From: Gemmataceae bacterium | GTDB lineage: Bacteria > Planctomycetota > Planctomycetia > Gemmatales > Gemmataceae | Assembly: GCA_028288765.1 (NCBI GenBank) | Contig: JAQGHQ010000257.1 | Coordinates: 1-64,000, forward strand | Length of the DNA: 64,000 nt | Reading direction: 5' to 3' | In this document: one piece after another, positions 52,066-60,215 of the stretch | Layout: each line of letters begins with the position of its first letter | How positions within the stretch are numbered: position 1 is the stretch's first letter | Translations under genes and position numbers: made by a program | Notes under the pieces: model-generated | Database searches by the model: none | Told to the model about the DNA's origin: nothing | Seen by the model: only the letters and a program-made list of their open reading frames with translations

Positions 52066-52781
52066 GACGCTACCTCGTTCGGCCGCCCCATGCCTCGTCC
52101 GTAAGGGGGGGCCGGCACGTCACGCTTCACGTCGCCCGTCTTGGCCTCCGCCAGACGTGTTCCAGGCGACTCGTAGTTTATCGGCTTCAGCCTGGCCGAC
52201 GGATAACCCTGCTTGACCAGTTTCACCAGCCTCTTCAAACTTAGTCCTTTCCTTGGAACCCTTCAATCCCCCACATTGCTAGGAATACGAACCCCCCGCA
52301 CATCTTACGCCAGTAGCGCCCTAAAACCGTTACAATCGGTGGCCCACATCCCGACTCCGCACTCCTGTCAGCTCGCAACCAGGAAAAGGACCTTCCGGCG
52401 CGAACGAATTCTTACGGGAAGGCCGGTTCCGACGGCGGCGAACGGCGTTGCGCGGTTAAAACCACCCCGCCGCGGCCGGCGAGGGCACGAGAGAGAACCG
52501 GCCGAACACGGGCTTCGAGCCACGCCGAAATCTTCAAGAGACGATGAGCTCACCGGAGCTCGAATGTGTCAACCCCGCGAAGGGGGCCGGCCGATCCGAG
52601 GCGGACAAATTGTCCCACCCGCTCCGGTGTGACCAGTTTTTTACCCACCCGCCATGAGTGACAAGCGAGTGACGGGCCACCGGCGCCTTTCGTGCGCGCC
52701 GTCCCCCGGGTCCGGATCGAGGATCGCATGGCGCGGTCGGAAGAAACGGATTCGCCGGAGGGTCCGACGGGGAAGTCGCTT
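52066..52781. other. Intergenic region upstream of FabF-type and NfeD genes
   Basis: About 700 bases between two divergent genes. On the minus strand a TTG-started frame of 62 codons (52238-52050) with AAGGAAAGG upstream reads KRLVKLVKQGYPSARLKP and overlaps the FabF start; it has reasonable codon use but no known relative, and I leave it unannotated as a gene. The rest shows no ORF with coding character or RNA structure. Confidence 0.4.
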
Positions 52782-52809
52782 TTGCCGCGGGTTGCGACAC
52801 CGTTATAAT
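52782..52809 (+). promoter_or_regulatory. Sigma70-type promoter of the NfeD/flotillin set
   Basis: TTGCCG at 52782-52787 and a consensus TATAAT at 52804-52809 separated by 16 bases. The predicted start is near 52816, giving a leader of about 66 bases before the ATG at 52882. It also excludes the longer open frame beginning at 52654. Confidence 0.7.
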
Positions 52810-52881
52810 CTGACGTGCGGGCCGAGTTGCTCACCGGAGGGGCGCTGTCCCGATCGCCATTGCCCGAAGGAACGTCCACCG

Positions 52882-55089
52882 ATGCGCACCACCGCCCGAC
52901 CTCTGGCCATGCCCGCGGCCGCGGTCCTCGGCTGGCTCTTCTCGTTCGCGTCCCCCGTCTTCGGCCAGAACAACCTGGCCACCGAAGAAGGGATGTTCGT
53001 CCCCGTCCGCACCCCGATCACCAGCGAGGTGGTGAGCGGGATCACCAGCCAGGTGACCCCCCGGCTGAATAGCCCGGTCCGCCCGGTCAAGACCATCGTG
53101 TTCGACTTCAACCCGGGCGGGAAGGACGTGACGAACGCCGACTACGGGGCGTGCTGGGGCCTGGCCAAGCTGATCAGTGGGTTGCGGGCGAGTACCACCA
53201 CCGTCGCGTTCGTCCACGGGAAGGCCGGCGGGCACACCGTCCTGCCGATCCTCGCCTGCAAAGAGCTGGTAATGAGCAAGGGGGCGAGTCTGGGGGAGGT
53301 CGTGTCCGACACCGTCCCTGCCCCGGATGACTCGCAGAAGGTGGCCTACGAGCAGTTCACCCCGCACCGAAAATCCCGGTGGGCGGCGGTCCGCAAGATG
53401 TTCGACAAGGACGTGGTCCTCGGGGTCGGGGTGCTCGCCGACGGGTCGGTCTGGTACGTCGACGTCCGGAACCCGCCCCGCGACCCGAAGGTGAACGGGA
53501 TCCGGGAGGAACCGTTCGCCCCGCCCGGCGGGCAGGTCGCGCTCTACACCACGGCCCAGGCCCGGAAGCTCGAACTCTGCCAGGGGGTCGCCGAGACCCG
53601 GGCCGACGTGGCCGAGCTGTACAACCTGTCCCCGTCGAGCACCCAGGACGACATCCTCAACGGGCGGTCGCCCGAGGCGTACCGGTACACCCTCACCGGC
53701 GAGGTGGACGGGGCGATGCGGGAGTCGGTCAACCGGATCGTCCGCGACATCAAGGGGAAGAGGGGGAACGTCCTGATCCTGACGCTGAATTGCGCCGGCG
53801 GCGACCTGAAGGCCGCCCGCGACCTGGCCGACGACCTCCGGGCCGCCCAGACCGGGGACGACCCCATCCTGGTCATCGGCTACATCCCGGACCAGGCCCC
53901 GGACTCGGCCACGTTCCTCGCGTTCGGGTGTACCGACGTCGTCATGAGCAAGCGGCGGGACGTGCAGGACGCCGACCGGCCGGACGAGCACCGGGAGGCG
54001 GAGCTGGGCGACTTCCAGGGGGCGATCAAGGCGAGCCGGGGGGAGGGCACGACCGACGCCCACCGAAAGAGCCTGAAGGACCTCGCCGAGCAGCGGAGCT
54101 TCCCGGGCATTCTGGTGGACGGGATGTTCGACAAGGACCTCGAGATCGTCTGGGTCAAGGGGACGAAGGAGCGGAACCAGCGGCGGCTGATGTCGGCCGC
54201 CAATTACGAGGCGGAGAAGACGAACTGGGTGGTCGTGAAGACGGTCAAGTCGAAGGGCCAGCTGCTCAAGCTGGGCGCGACCCTGGCCGAGGAACTCGGG
54301 ATCGCCCGGTACACGGTCGAGACCCGCGACCCGGCCCTGGTGTACGCCCTGTACGGGTTGGAACCCGCGAAGGTGAAGGAGGTGACCCCGGGCTGGCTCG
54401 ACCGGTTCGCCGAGTTCCTCCGGCTCCCCGCGGTCACCGTCCTGTTGGTGGTGATCGGGTTCACCGGGCTCATCCTGGAGCTGAAGGTGCCCGGGTTGAC
54501 TGTCCCCGGGATCGTCGCGGCCCTGTGCTTCATCCTGGTGTTCTGGTCGCAGTCGCGGTTCAGCGGGGAGATGTTCGTCCTGGCCCTGCTCCTGTTCGTC
54601 CTCGGGCTGATCCTGGTGGCGTTGGAGATCTTCGTCCTGCCGGGGTTCGGGGCCCCGGGGGTCTGCGGCATCCTGTGCATGCTCGCCGGGCTCGGGCTGG
54701 TGACGTTCGAACGCGTCCCGCAGACCGGCCAGGAGTGGGGCCTCTTGGGGGTGAAGGTGTCGCAGTACCTGTTCGGGCTGATCGGGTCGTTCGGGCTGGC
54801 GTTCCTGATCGCCCGGTTCCTGCCGAAGGTCCCGTACGCGAACCGGCTGATGCTCGCCCCCCCGCCGGACAGGGGGGGCGGGGCCGACACGGACCTGCCC
54901 GGGGCCGGGGAGGCGGCCGAGTTGCTGGGGGCGATCGGGACGGCGAATACCACCCTCCGCCCGGCCGGGGTGGTGCGGTTCGGGGACAAGTTCGTGGACG
55001 TGGTCTCCGACGGCGGGTTCGTCCCGGCCGGTACCCGGGTCCAGGTGATCGCGGTCGAGGGCACCCGGATCGTGGTCAAAGAGGTATAA
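52882..55089 (+). CDS. Long NfeD family protein with two ClpP-like domains, membrane-bound
   Basis: 735 residues from ATG 52882. A signal sequence (LAMPAAAVLGWLFSFASPVFG) precedes a ClpP/crotonase-like domain (residues 70-215) and a second one (about 265-420: LILTLNCAGGDLKAARDLAD, PILVIGYIPDQAPDSATFLA). Membrane helices follow at about 515-535, 540-556, 563-590 and 625-645. The C-terminal OB-fold NfeD domain is at about 680-735 (GVVRFGDKFVDVVSDGGFVP). In the first domain the position where the catalytic Ser usually stands (ASAA-type) is Gly (KAGGHTV), while the second offers Ser342 in PDSATFL. A membrane-bound protease/chaperone role with FloA is inferred. Confidence 0.88.
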   Translation: MRTTARPLAMPAAAVLGWLFSFASPVFGQNNLATEEGMFVPVRTPITSEVVSGITSQVTPRLNSPVRPVKTIVFDFNPGGKDVTNADYGACWGLAKLISGLRASTTTVAFVHGKAGGHTVLPILACKELVMSKGASLGEVVSDTVPAPDDSQKVAYEQFTPHRKSRWAAVRKMFDKDVVLGVGVLADGSVWYVDVRNPPRDPKVNGIREEPFAPPGGQVALYTTAQARKLELCQGVAETRADVAELYNLSPSSTQDDILNGRSPEAYRYTLTGEVDGAMRESVNRIVRDIKGKRGNVLILTLNCAGGDLKAARDLADDLRAAQTGDDPILVIGYIPDQAPDSATFLAFGCTDVVMSKRRDVQDADRPDEHREAELGDFQGAIKASRGEGTTDAHRKSLKDLAEQRSFPGILVDGMFDKDLEIVWVKGTKERNQRRLMSAANYEAEKTNWVVVKTVKSKGQLLKLGATLAEELGIARYTVETRDPALVYALYGLEPAKVKEVTPGWLDRFAEFLRLPAVTVLLVVIGFTGLILELKVPGLTVPGIVAALCFILVFWSQSRFSGEMFVLALLLFVLGLILVALEIFVLPGFGAPGVCGILCMLAGLGLVTFERVPQTGQEWGLLGVKVSQYLFGLIGSFGLAFLIARFLPKVPYANRLMLAPPPDRGGGADTDLPGAGEAAELLGAIGTANTTLRPAGVVRFGDKFVDVVSDGGFVPAGTRVQVIAVEGTRIVVKEV

Positions 55090-55141
55090 AGTAGTACTTC
55101 GTACAGTGCCGAGTGCTGGGTGTGCTTTGTTGAAGAGGCTC

Positions 55142-55206
55142 GGGCCGCCACGGAGGGCGGCCCCTACAAGAGCAGGGTTCGTAGGGGCCGCCCTCCGTGG
55201 CGGCCC
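55142..55206. repeat. Perfect 26-base inverted repeat between the two NfeD genes
   Basis: Arms 55142-55167 and 55181-55206 (core gccgccacggagggcggccc) with a 13-base loop. Around it (55098-55330) are several copies of an agtgctgagtgcc-like unit in both orientations. Confidence 0.8.
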
Positions 55207-55354
55207 GCCAGCAACCGAGGATTTCAACCGAGCATGCTGAGTGCTGAGTGCCGGGTGCCGCTAGAAGCGCAGGGAGCAGACCCGGAGCCGTCTCGCACTG
55301 AGTACTCAGCACTCGGCACTCAGTACTCCGCGCTCCGCGGTACTTCGGGCCATC

Positions 55355-55912
55355 ATGGAAGCGTACCTGACAGTCGCCCTGGTCCTGATCGTCATCGGGG
55401 TCGTCCTACTCGTCGCGGAGATCCTCCTCCCGACCGGCGGGGTCCTAGTCGTCGGGGCGTTATTGTTCTTCGCCGCCGGGGTGGGTACGATCCTGGTCTA
55501 CGGGGACACCACGGAGGCGGCGGTCGCGGTGGCCGGGCTGGCGGTCGGGCTCCCGGCGGCCGGGTTCGTGGCGGTCGCCGCCTGGCGGCGGATGTCGATC
55601 GGGGCCGCCCTGGACGCCGCGACGGCGACCACCGTCCCTCAGCTCGCCGGCCTGGGCGCGCTGAAGGGCCGGGTCGGGAAGACCGTCTCCCCGATGCGGC
55701 CGTCCGGCACGGTCGAGTTCGACGGCCGCCGGGTGGACGCGATGACCGAGGGGATGATGCTCGACGCCGGGGTGTGGGTCCGGTGCGTCGACGCGCGGGC
55801 CGGGAAGGTGGTCGTCCGCCAGATGGACCCGCCGGCCGACGTCGCCGACATCAACCCGGACGGCCCGGCCCGCGCCCCGCTCGGCGACATCGACCTGGAC
55901 CTGAACAGTTAA
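55355..55912 (+). CDS. Short NfeD-family membrane protein
   Basis: 185 residues: three or four membrane helices in the first 85 (AYLTVALVLIVIGVVLLVAE, GVLVVGALLFFAAGVGTIL, AAVAVAGLAVGLPAAGFVAV), a short linker and a C-terminal OB-fold NfeD domain at about 105-165 (LGALKGRVGKTVSPMRPSG, ending KVVVRQMDPP). It lacks any protease domain, unlike the long NfeD upstream. Short NfeD proteins are usually co-encoded with a flotillin; the flotillin-like gene lies about 120 bases downstream. The gap after the upstream gene contains repeats, so co-transcription is likely but not certain. Confidence 0.9.
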   Translation: MEAYLTVALVLIVIGVVLLVAEILLPTGGVLVVGALLFFAAGVGTILVYGDTTEAAVAVAGLAVGLPAAGFVAVAAWRRMSIGAALDAATATTVPQLAGLGALKGRVGKTVSPMRPSGTVEFDGRRVDAMTEGMMLDAGVWVRCVDARAGKVVVRQMDPPADVADINPDGPARAPLGDIDLDLNS

Positions 55913-56012
55913 AAGTGAAAAATGAATAGTTAAAAGTTAAAAGAGTGATTGGTGAAACTGGTTGGGCTTCCCCTTTCCAATTTTTTCACTTTTCACTTTT
56001 CACTTTTAACTG
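55906..56012. repeat. AT-rich inverted repeat in an otherwise GC-rich region
   Basis: The sequence cagttaaaagtgaaaa (from 55906, including the end of the short NfeD gene) is the complement of ttttcacttttaactg at 55997-56012; further copies of ttaaaag and cttttcac lie between. The region is much more AT-rich than its surroundings and ends just before the FloA ribosome binding site. Confidence 0.7.
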
Positions 56013-56029
56013 CCTGAAAGGAACTCCCC

Positions 56030-57127
56030 GTGACGTGGTCCACGACCCTCGCCCTGTTCGCACAGCAGCCGAAGGCCGCCGAGAAGGCCGGCGGCGCGGC
56101 CGGCCTGTCCAGTACCAACATCGTCATCCTGATCGTGGCCGGCATCGCCGTCCTGATCTTCCTGGTCTTCCTGTTCATCTTCTTCAGCTTCATCCGGCTC
56201 TGGATCCAGGCCCTTCTCACCCGGGCCGACATCAGCATCTTCAACCTGATCGGGATGAAGCTCCGGAACGTCGACTACGCGATGGTCGTCCGGCAGAAGA
56301 TCGCCCTGGTGCAGGCCGGGGTGCGGGTGACCACGGAGGACCTCGAATCGCACTACCTGGCCCGCGGGAACGTGCCGAAGACCGCGACCGCGGTGATCGC
56401 CGCCCACAAGGCCGGGCTCGACCTCCCGTGGAAGACCGCCGCCGCCATCGACCTCGCCGGCCGCGACGTGCTCGAGGCCGTCCGGACGAGCGTGAACCCG
56501 AAGGTGATCGACTGCCCGGATCCGGCGAAGGGGAAGCAGTTCCTCGACGCCGTCTGCCGGAACGGGATCCAGCTGCTGGCCAAGGCCCGGGTGACCGTCC
56601 GGACCAAGCTCGAACGGCTGGTCGGCGGGGCGACGGAGGAGACGATCATCGCCCGGGTCGGCGAGGGCATCGTGAAGGCGATCGGGTCGGCCCACGACCA
56701 CAAGGAGGTGCTGGCCAACCCGGGCATGATCTCGCAGACGGTGCTGCACAACGCCCTCGACGCCCAGACCGCCTACGAGATCGTGTCGATCGACATCGCG
56801 CACATCGAAGTCGGCGAGAACATCGGGGCGAAGCTCCAGGGCGAGCAGGCGGCGGCGGACCTGCGGGTGGCCCAGGCCGAGGCCGAGAAGCGGCGGGCCG
56901 CGGCGGTCGCCCGGGAGCAGGAGATGCGGGCCCTGGTCGAGGAGAACCGGGCCAAGGTGGTCGAGGCCGAGGCCCAGGTCCCGCAGGCGATCTCGGAGGC
57001 CTTCAAGACCGGCCGCCTCGGGGTGATGGACTTCTACAACATGAAGAACCTCCAGTCCGACACCTCGATGCGGAACAACATCGCGGCCATGACCGGCGGG
57101 AACGAGAACCAGCCGGGACGGGGGTAA
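56030..57127 (+). CDS. floA: Flotillin-like protein FloA
   Basis: 365 residues from GTG 56030, with GAAAGGA eight bases upstream. A membrane helix at about residues 29-58 ([20 protein letters not shown]) is followed by the SPFH-like FloA body: [60 protein letters not shown], and an Ala/Glu-rich coiled region [20 protein letters not shown]. The C terminus keeps the family end ([17 protein letters not shown]). FloA proteins form membrane microdomains and work with NfeD proteins, which is exactly the upstream gene here. The name is based on family likeness, including the characteristic C-terminal segment. Confidence 0.92.
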   Translation: MTWSTTLALFAQQPKAAEKAGGAAGLSSTNIVILIVAGIAVLIFLVFLFIFFSFIRLWIQALLTRADISIFNLIGMKLRNVDYAMVVRQKIALVQAGVRVTTEDLESHYLARGNVPKTATAVIAAHKAGLDLPWKTAAAIDLAGRDVLEAVRTSVNPKVIDCPDPAKGKQFLDAVCRNGIQLLAKARVTVRTKLERLVGGATEETIIARVGEGIVKAIGSAHDHKEVLANPGMISQTVLHNALDAQTAYEIVSIDIAHIEVGENIGAKLQGEQAAADLRVAQAEAEKRRAAAVAREQEMRALVEENRAKVVEAEAQVPQAISEAFKTGRLGVMDFYNMKNLQSDTSMRNNIAAMTGGNENQPGRG

Positions 57128-57195
57128 CGGTGGCAAGGGCGGCGGGAGGAAAGCGATCCGTACCCGAGCCGGCTACTGGGCGCGATCGGTTGTGA

Positions 57196-57218
57196 CCCTC
57201 TCCCCGACGGGGAGAGGG
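57196..57218. terminator. Hairpin after floA
   Basis: Perfect ten-base stem (ccctctcccc and ggggagaggg) with a three-base loop about 70 bases after the floA stop. It could be an attenuator before the next gene, or another short dispersed repeat. Confidence 0.5.
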
Positions 57219-57297
57219 GAGTAAGATGGCCTCTCGGGCTCCGAATTTCGAATTGATTCCCGAATGATCGAGGCTTGACCCCGCACCGGAGCCGCCG

Positions 57298-57987
57298 ATG
57301 AACAATGGGCTGATCGTCCTGATCGTCACGATCGTCATCATCTCCGCGGTGGTGGGGGCGATCGCGCAGTTCCTGAACAAGCTGAACGAGTCGGCGAAGG
57401 CCCCGCCGCCCCGGCGGCCGGCCGGCGCGGCCCGCGGGGACGCGACCCGCCAGACCGACCGGGACATGGACCGGTTCCTCGCCGAGATCGACCGGCTCCG
57501 GCGGAAGAACGCGGAAGCCGCCGAGCAGCAGTCTCAACCGGCCCAGCCGGCCCCGCCGACTCAACCGGCCGGCTGGCCGCAGTCGAACCGGCCCGCGGGC
57601 GTACCGCCGACCGGCCGCCAGGTGCCCACCCGCCCGGGGGATCGGCCGCGGGCGCGGGTGGTGGCCGATCTCGTCGAGCCGGAGGCTAAACCCCGCCGGG
57701 GCGTCGACACGTCGCCGCTCGCCCCCCCGCCCTTACCGGTAGCACCCGGTACACTTTCCCCGTCGATTCGCGCCGACGACCTGCCGATCGCCACGGTGGT
57801 CACGCCGACCTCCGCGACCGGTGCCCCCGCGACGCGGGTGACCCGGTTGCCGCAGCGCGCCCGCGCCACCCCGAAGACCAACCTGGCCGGGAACCTGACC
57901 GGGCTGCTCAACTCCGGGCAGGGGGTGGCGATGGCGATCATCCTGGGGGAGATCCTCGGCCCGCCGAAGTCCAAGCCGAACGGGTGA
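57298..57987 (+). CDS. Single-pass membrane protein with Pro-rich cytoplasmic part
   Basis: 229 residues. An N-terminal membrane helix (LIVLIVTIVIISAVVGAIAQ) is followed by a charged coiled segment (TDRDMDRFLAEIDRLRRKNA), a long Pro/Gln/Ala-rich region of about 120 residues and a conserved-looking amphipathic end (NLTGLLNSGQGVAMAIILGE then ILGPPKS). No enzyme motif is visible. It follows floA by 170 bases on the same strand, and a similar small protein is often found after NfeD/FloA genes in planctomycetes as far as I recall, so it may be part of the same membrane system. Confidence 0.65.
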   Translation: MNNGLIVLIVTIVIISAVVGAIAQFLNKLNESAKAPPPRRPAGAARGDATRQTDRDMDRFLAEIDRLRRKNAEAAEQQSQPAQPAPPTQPAGWPQSNRPAGVPPTGRQVPTRPGDRPRARVVADLVEPEAKPRRGVDTSPLAPPPLPVAPGTLSPSIRADDLPIATVVTPTSATGAPATRVTRLPQRARATPKTNLAGNLTGLLNSGQGVAMAIILGEILGPPKSKPNG

Positions 57988-58039
57988 GGGAGAGTCGAAT
58001 CGCGGCCCGGCGACCGCACGCGGCCGGCGCGTGTCGGCG

Positions 58040-58067
58040 GACGAGTTCGGCGGTCGCCGAACTCGTC
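58040..58067. terminator. Hairpin downstream of the single-pass protein gene
   Basis: Perfect 13-base arms (gacgagttcggcg and cgccgaactcgtc) with a two-base loop, in the 301-base gap before the glycosyltransferase gene. A terminator without T-run, or a small palindrome. Confidence 0.5.
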
Positions 58068-58214
58068 CCGGCCGCTTCCGCCGGCGGTATAGCACCGAGT
58101 TTCGGCCTTGTTTTCTCGATCCCCGACCGCGTACCGTTTCCGGCAGATCGAGACCACAGGCGGGGCCTGCCCGACGGGATTCGCGAACCCTCCTGGGTCA
58201 TCTGCGGGTTGATG

Positions 58215-58244
58215 TTGCATCGCCGGTCGGGGTGTGTCTAAAAT
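58215..58244 (+). promoter_or_regulatory. Candidate promoter of the glycosyltransferase gene
   Basis: TTGCAT (58215-58220) and TAAAAT (58239-58244) with an 18-base spacer, about 45 bases before the ATG at 58289, which itself has AAGGGAAGGA upstream. Confidence 0.5.
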
Positions 58245-58288
58245 CCGCCGCTCTCGGCTGCCCCGCCTCGCCAAGGGAAGGAACCCGA

Positions 58289-59461
58289 ATGGCCCTGGCA
58301 GTCCCGCCCGACGGTGGGTCCCCGCTACAACCGCTCATCCTCGCCGGCCTGGCCAACGCCCTTTCCCTGGCCCCGCACCCGTGCGACGGAGTGGGACCGG
58401 AGTACCGGCCGGCGGGGGGTCATTCCCCGGCCCCCACCCGTACCCGCCCGGCCCGCAAACCCGCCCCGCGCCGGTACCCGGAACTGAGCGTCGTCGTCGT
58501 CAACTTCTGCCAGTGGCGGAACACCGCCCGGCTCGCCCGCCAGCTCCGCCGGTCCGTCGCGGTCCGCTCGGGGGCGGCGGAGATCGTGATCGTCGACAAC
58601 CACTCCCCGTTCCATCCCATCGTCCGCCGCCTGAAGCAGCTGTCCGGGGTCACGGTGCGGCGGTTCAGCCGGAACCACGGGTTCGCGCGGGCGGTGAACC
58701 GCGGGTGCGGGATCGGCAAGGGCGAGTGGCTGCTGCTCCTCAACCCCGACGTGACCGTGCCGGACGGGTTCCTCGACGACGTCCTCGCGGCGGTGGACCG
58801 GCTCCCGGCCGCCGACCCGAAGGCGGGGGTGGTCGGATTCCGGCTGCGCAACCGCGACGGGTCGGGGCAGGCGTCGTCCGGGCCGTACCCGACGCTCCTG
58901 AACACGGTCGCCGGGCTGCTCCGGCCGCGGTCGCGGCGGAAGTGCCGCCACCAGACCGCCGAGGCCCGGGAGCCGGTCGAGTGGGTGACCGGCGGGTGTC
59001 TGCTCGTCCGCCGGGACTGCTTCGCCCAGCTCGGCGGGCTCGACGAGTCGTTCTTCCTCTACTACGAGGACGTGGACTTTTGCCGGCGGGCGGCGGACGC
59101 CGGGTGGTCGGTGTGGTACGACCCGGATCTGGAGGTCACCCACCACTGGCCGCTCCACGCCCGGCGGGTGCCGGCCCCGCTCCGGCTCATGACCCGACAC
59201 GCCCTGCTGACCTACGCCCGCAAGCACTGGTCGGGGTGGCAGGTCGGCGCGCTGACCGGGTTGCTGTGGGCGGAGGCGGGGTTGCGGCAGGCCTGGGCGG
59301 TGGCCCGCGGGGATCGCGACTCGGCCCGGTGCCACGGCGAACTCCGTCAGCTCGTCGGGGACGTGTGGCACGGCCGGACGCGCGACGCCCGCAAGCGCAT
59401 CCGCCACGTCGCCGCGTTCCTCGACCCGATTTCCGCCGAGCAGGACGGGAAGACGGGGTGA
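58289..59461 (+). CDS. Family 2 glycosyltransferase (rhamnosyltransferase-like)
   Basis: 390 residues. After a 60-residue Pro/Arg-rich start comes the GT-A domain: LSVVVVNFCQWRNTARLARQ, EIVIVDNHSPF, RNHGFARAVNRG, WLLLLNPDVTVPDGFL (NPD taking the DXD role) and FFLYYEDVDFCRRAADAGWS, whose ED motif is typical of GT2 transferases that act on nucleotide-sugars such as dTDP-rhamnose. The C-terminal part (RHALLTYARKHWSGWQVGAL) is membrane-associated in related proteins. It is not in a polysaccharide cluster; its acceptor is unknown. Confidence 0.9.
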   Translation: MALAVPPDGGSPLQPLILAGLANALSLAPHPCDGVGPEYRPAGGHSPAPTRTRPARKPAPRRYPELSVVVVNFCQWRNTARLARQLRRSVAVRSGAAEIVIVDNHSPFHPIVRRLKQLSGVTVRRFSRNHGFARAVNRGCGIGKGEWLLLLNPDVTVPDGFLDDVLAAVDRLPAADPKAGVVGFRLRNRDGSGQASSGPYPTLLNTVAGLLRPRSRRKCRHQTAEAREPVEWVTGGCLLVRRDCFAQLGGLDESFFLYYEDVDFCRRAADAGWSVWYDPDLEVTHHWPLHARRVPAPLRLMTRHALLTYARKHWSGWQVGALTGLLWAEAGLRQAWAVARGDRDSARCHGELRQLVGDVWHGRTRDARKRIRHVAAFLDPISAEQDGKTG

Positions 59462-59726
59462 CGAAGTGGTTTCCCGGCAGGACCCACAGCCGGGATGTGA
59501 ACAAATGTATATTTAACGAGTTAACGAGAGTTAATCAGCTCCCGGTTGAGTCGTCCAGGGCAAGGGCGCGGCGCGACAAACCCACAAATCTTAACCAATC
59601 TTAACTAGCCAATTCAGTTGCCTTGCCGGAAGACGTGTGTGGATCGGTAGTTCCGGAGGCATATTTGGGAAGTGCGCAGCTGGTCCCATACAGGAGCCCA
59701 ATGAGGTTGTCCGCGTCGGGTCCCCC
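59462..59726. other. AT-rich spacer after the glycosyltransferase gene
   Basis: The first 150 bases are unusually AT-rich (atgtatatttaacgagttaa and caatcttaactagcc) with small direct repeats; no ORF with coding character and no RNA gene seen. Confidence 0.4.
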
Positions 59727-59975
59727 CTCTCCCCCTTGAGGTACTTTGTCGAACTCCTCGGTCCGGCCTCGGCGGTTGGCCTCAATCTTCACCCCGAAGG
59801 GGTGGGACAACATAGCCCAGGGCAACGCCCTGGGCGGCCGGGGGCCGGGAAGAGGAGGGGCGATGGCTCAAGAACCCAGGGCGGTGCCCTGGGCTATGTT
59901 GTCCCAGCCTTTCAGGTTGAAATCCCAGATTCGCTGATCGCTCAAGGATTTCGACAAAGCACCTCAAGGGGAGAG
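59727..59975. repeat. Composite nested palindrome of about 250 bases
   Basis: Outer arms 59727-59753 and 59950-59975 (ctttgtcgaa type; one mismatch, one indel) enclose perfect 20-base inner arms (59804-59823 and 59886-59905, core acaacatagcccaggg). Between them lies a tcaccccgaaggggtg dyad and a GC-rich centre. It combines the cluster-type palindrome with flanking arms in one symmetric element. Confidence 0.8.
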
Positions 59976-60215
59976 GGGTGTTCCTGCAGGCGTACGTCCA
60001 GTTCCGGCCGAACACTGTCATCGGTGCCCGTTACGGAAGCGGGAAGATGACCAAGTCGAACGCCCCGTTGGGTCTTCAGCCCCAGGTATGAGCTGAACAG
60101 CCTGGCGGAGCCGGCCCGGGTATGCGTCGCCGGAGTTCGTCTTGCCGTAGCCCGCTGCCCGCCGGTAGCATAGGTAGGTTCGGCCCACCGGGCCGCCCTG
60201 CACCCGTCGGTGACC

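Noticed and set aside
52216-52350. Possible tRNA or small RNA in the AT-richer stretch upstream of the FabF-type gene
   Set aside because: No cloverleaf, TPsiC-like arm or anticodon stem could be drawn on either strand.
59601-59825. Small minus frame beginning MPWAMLSHPFGVK
   Set aside because: It is the translation of the dispersed palindromic repeat, not a gene.
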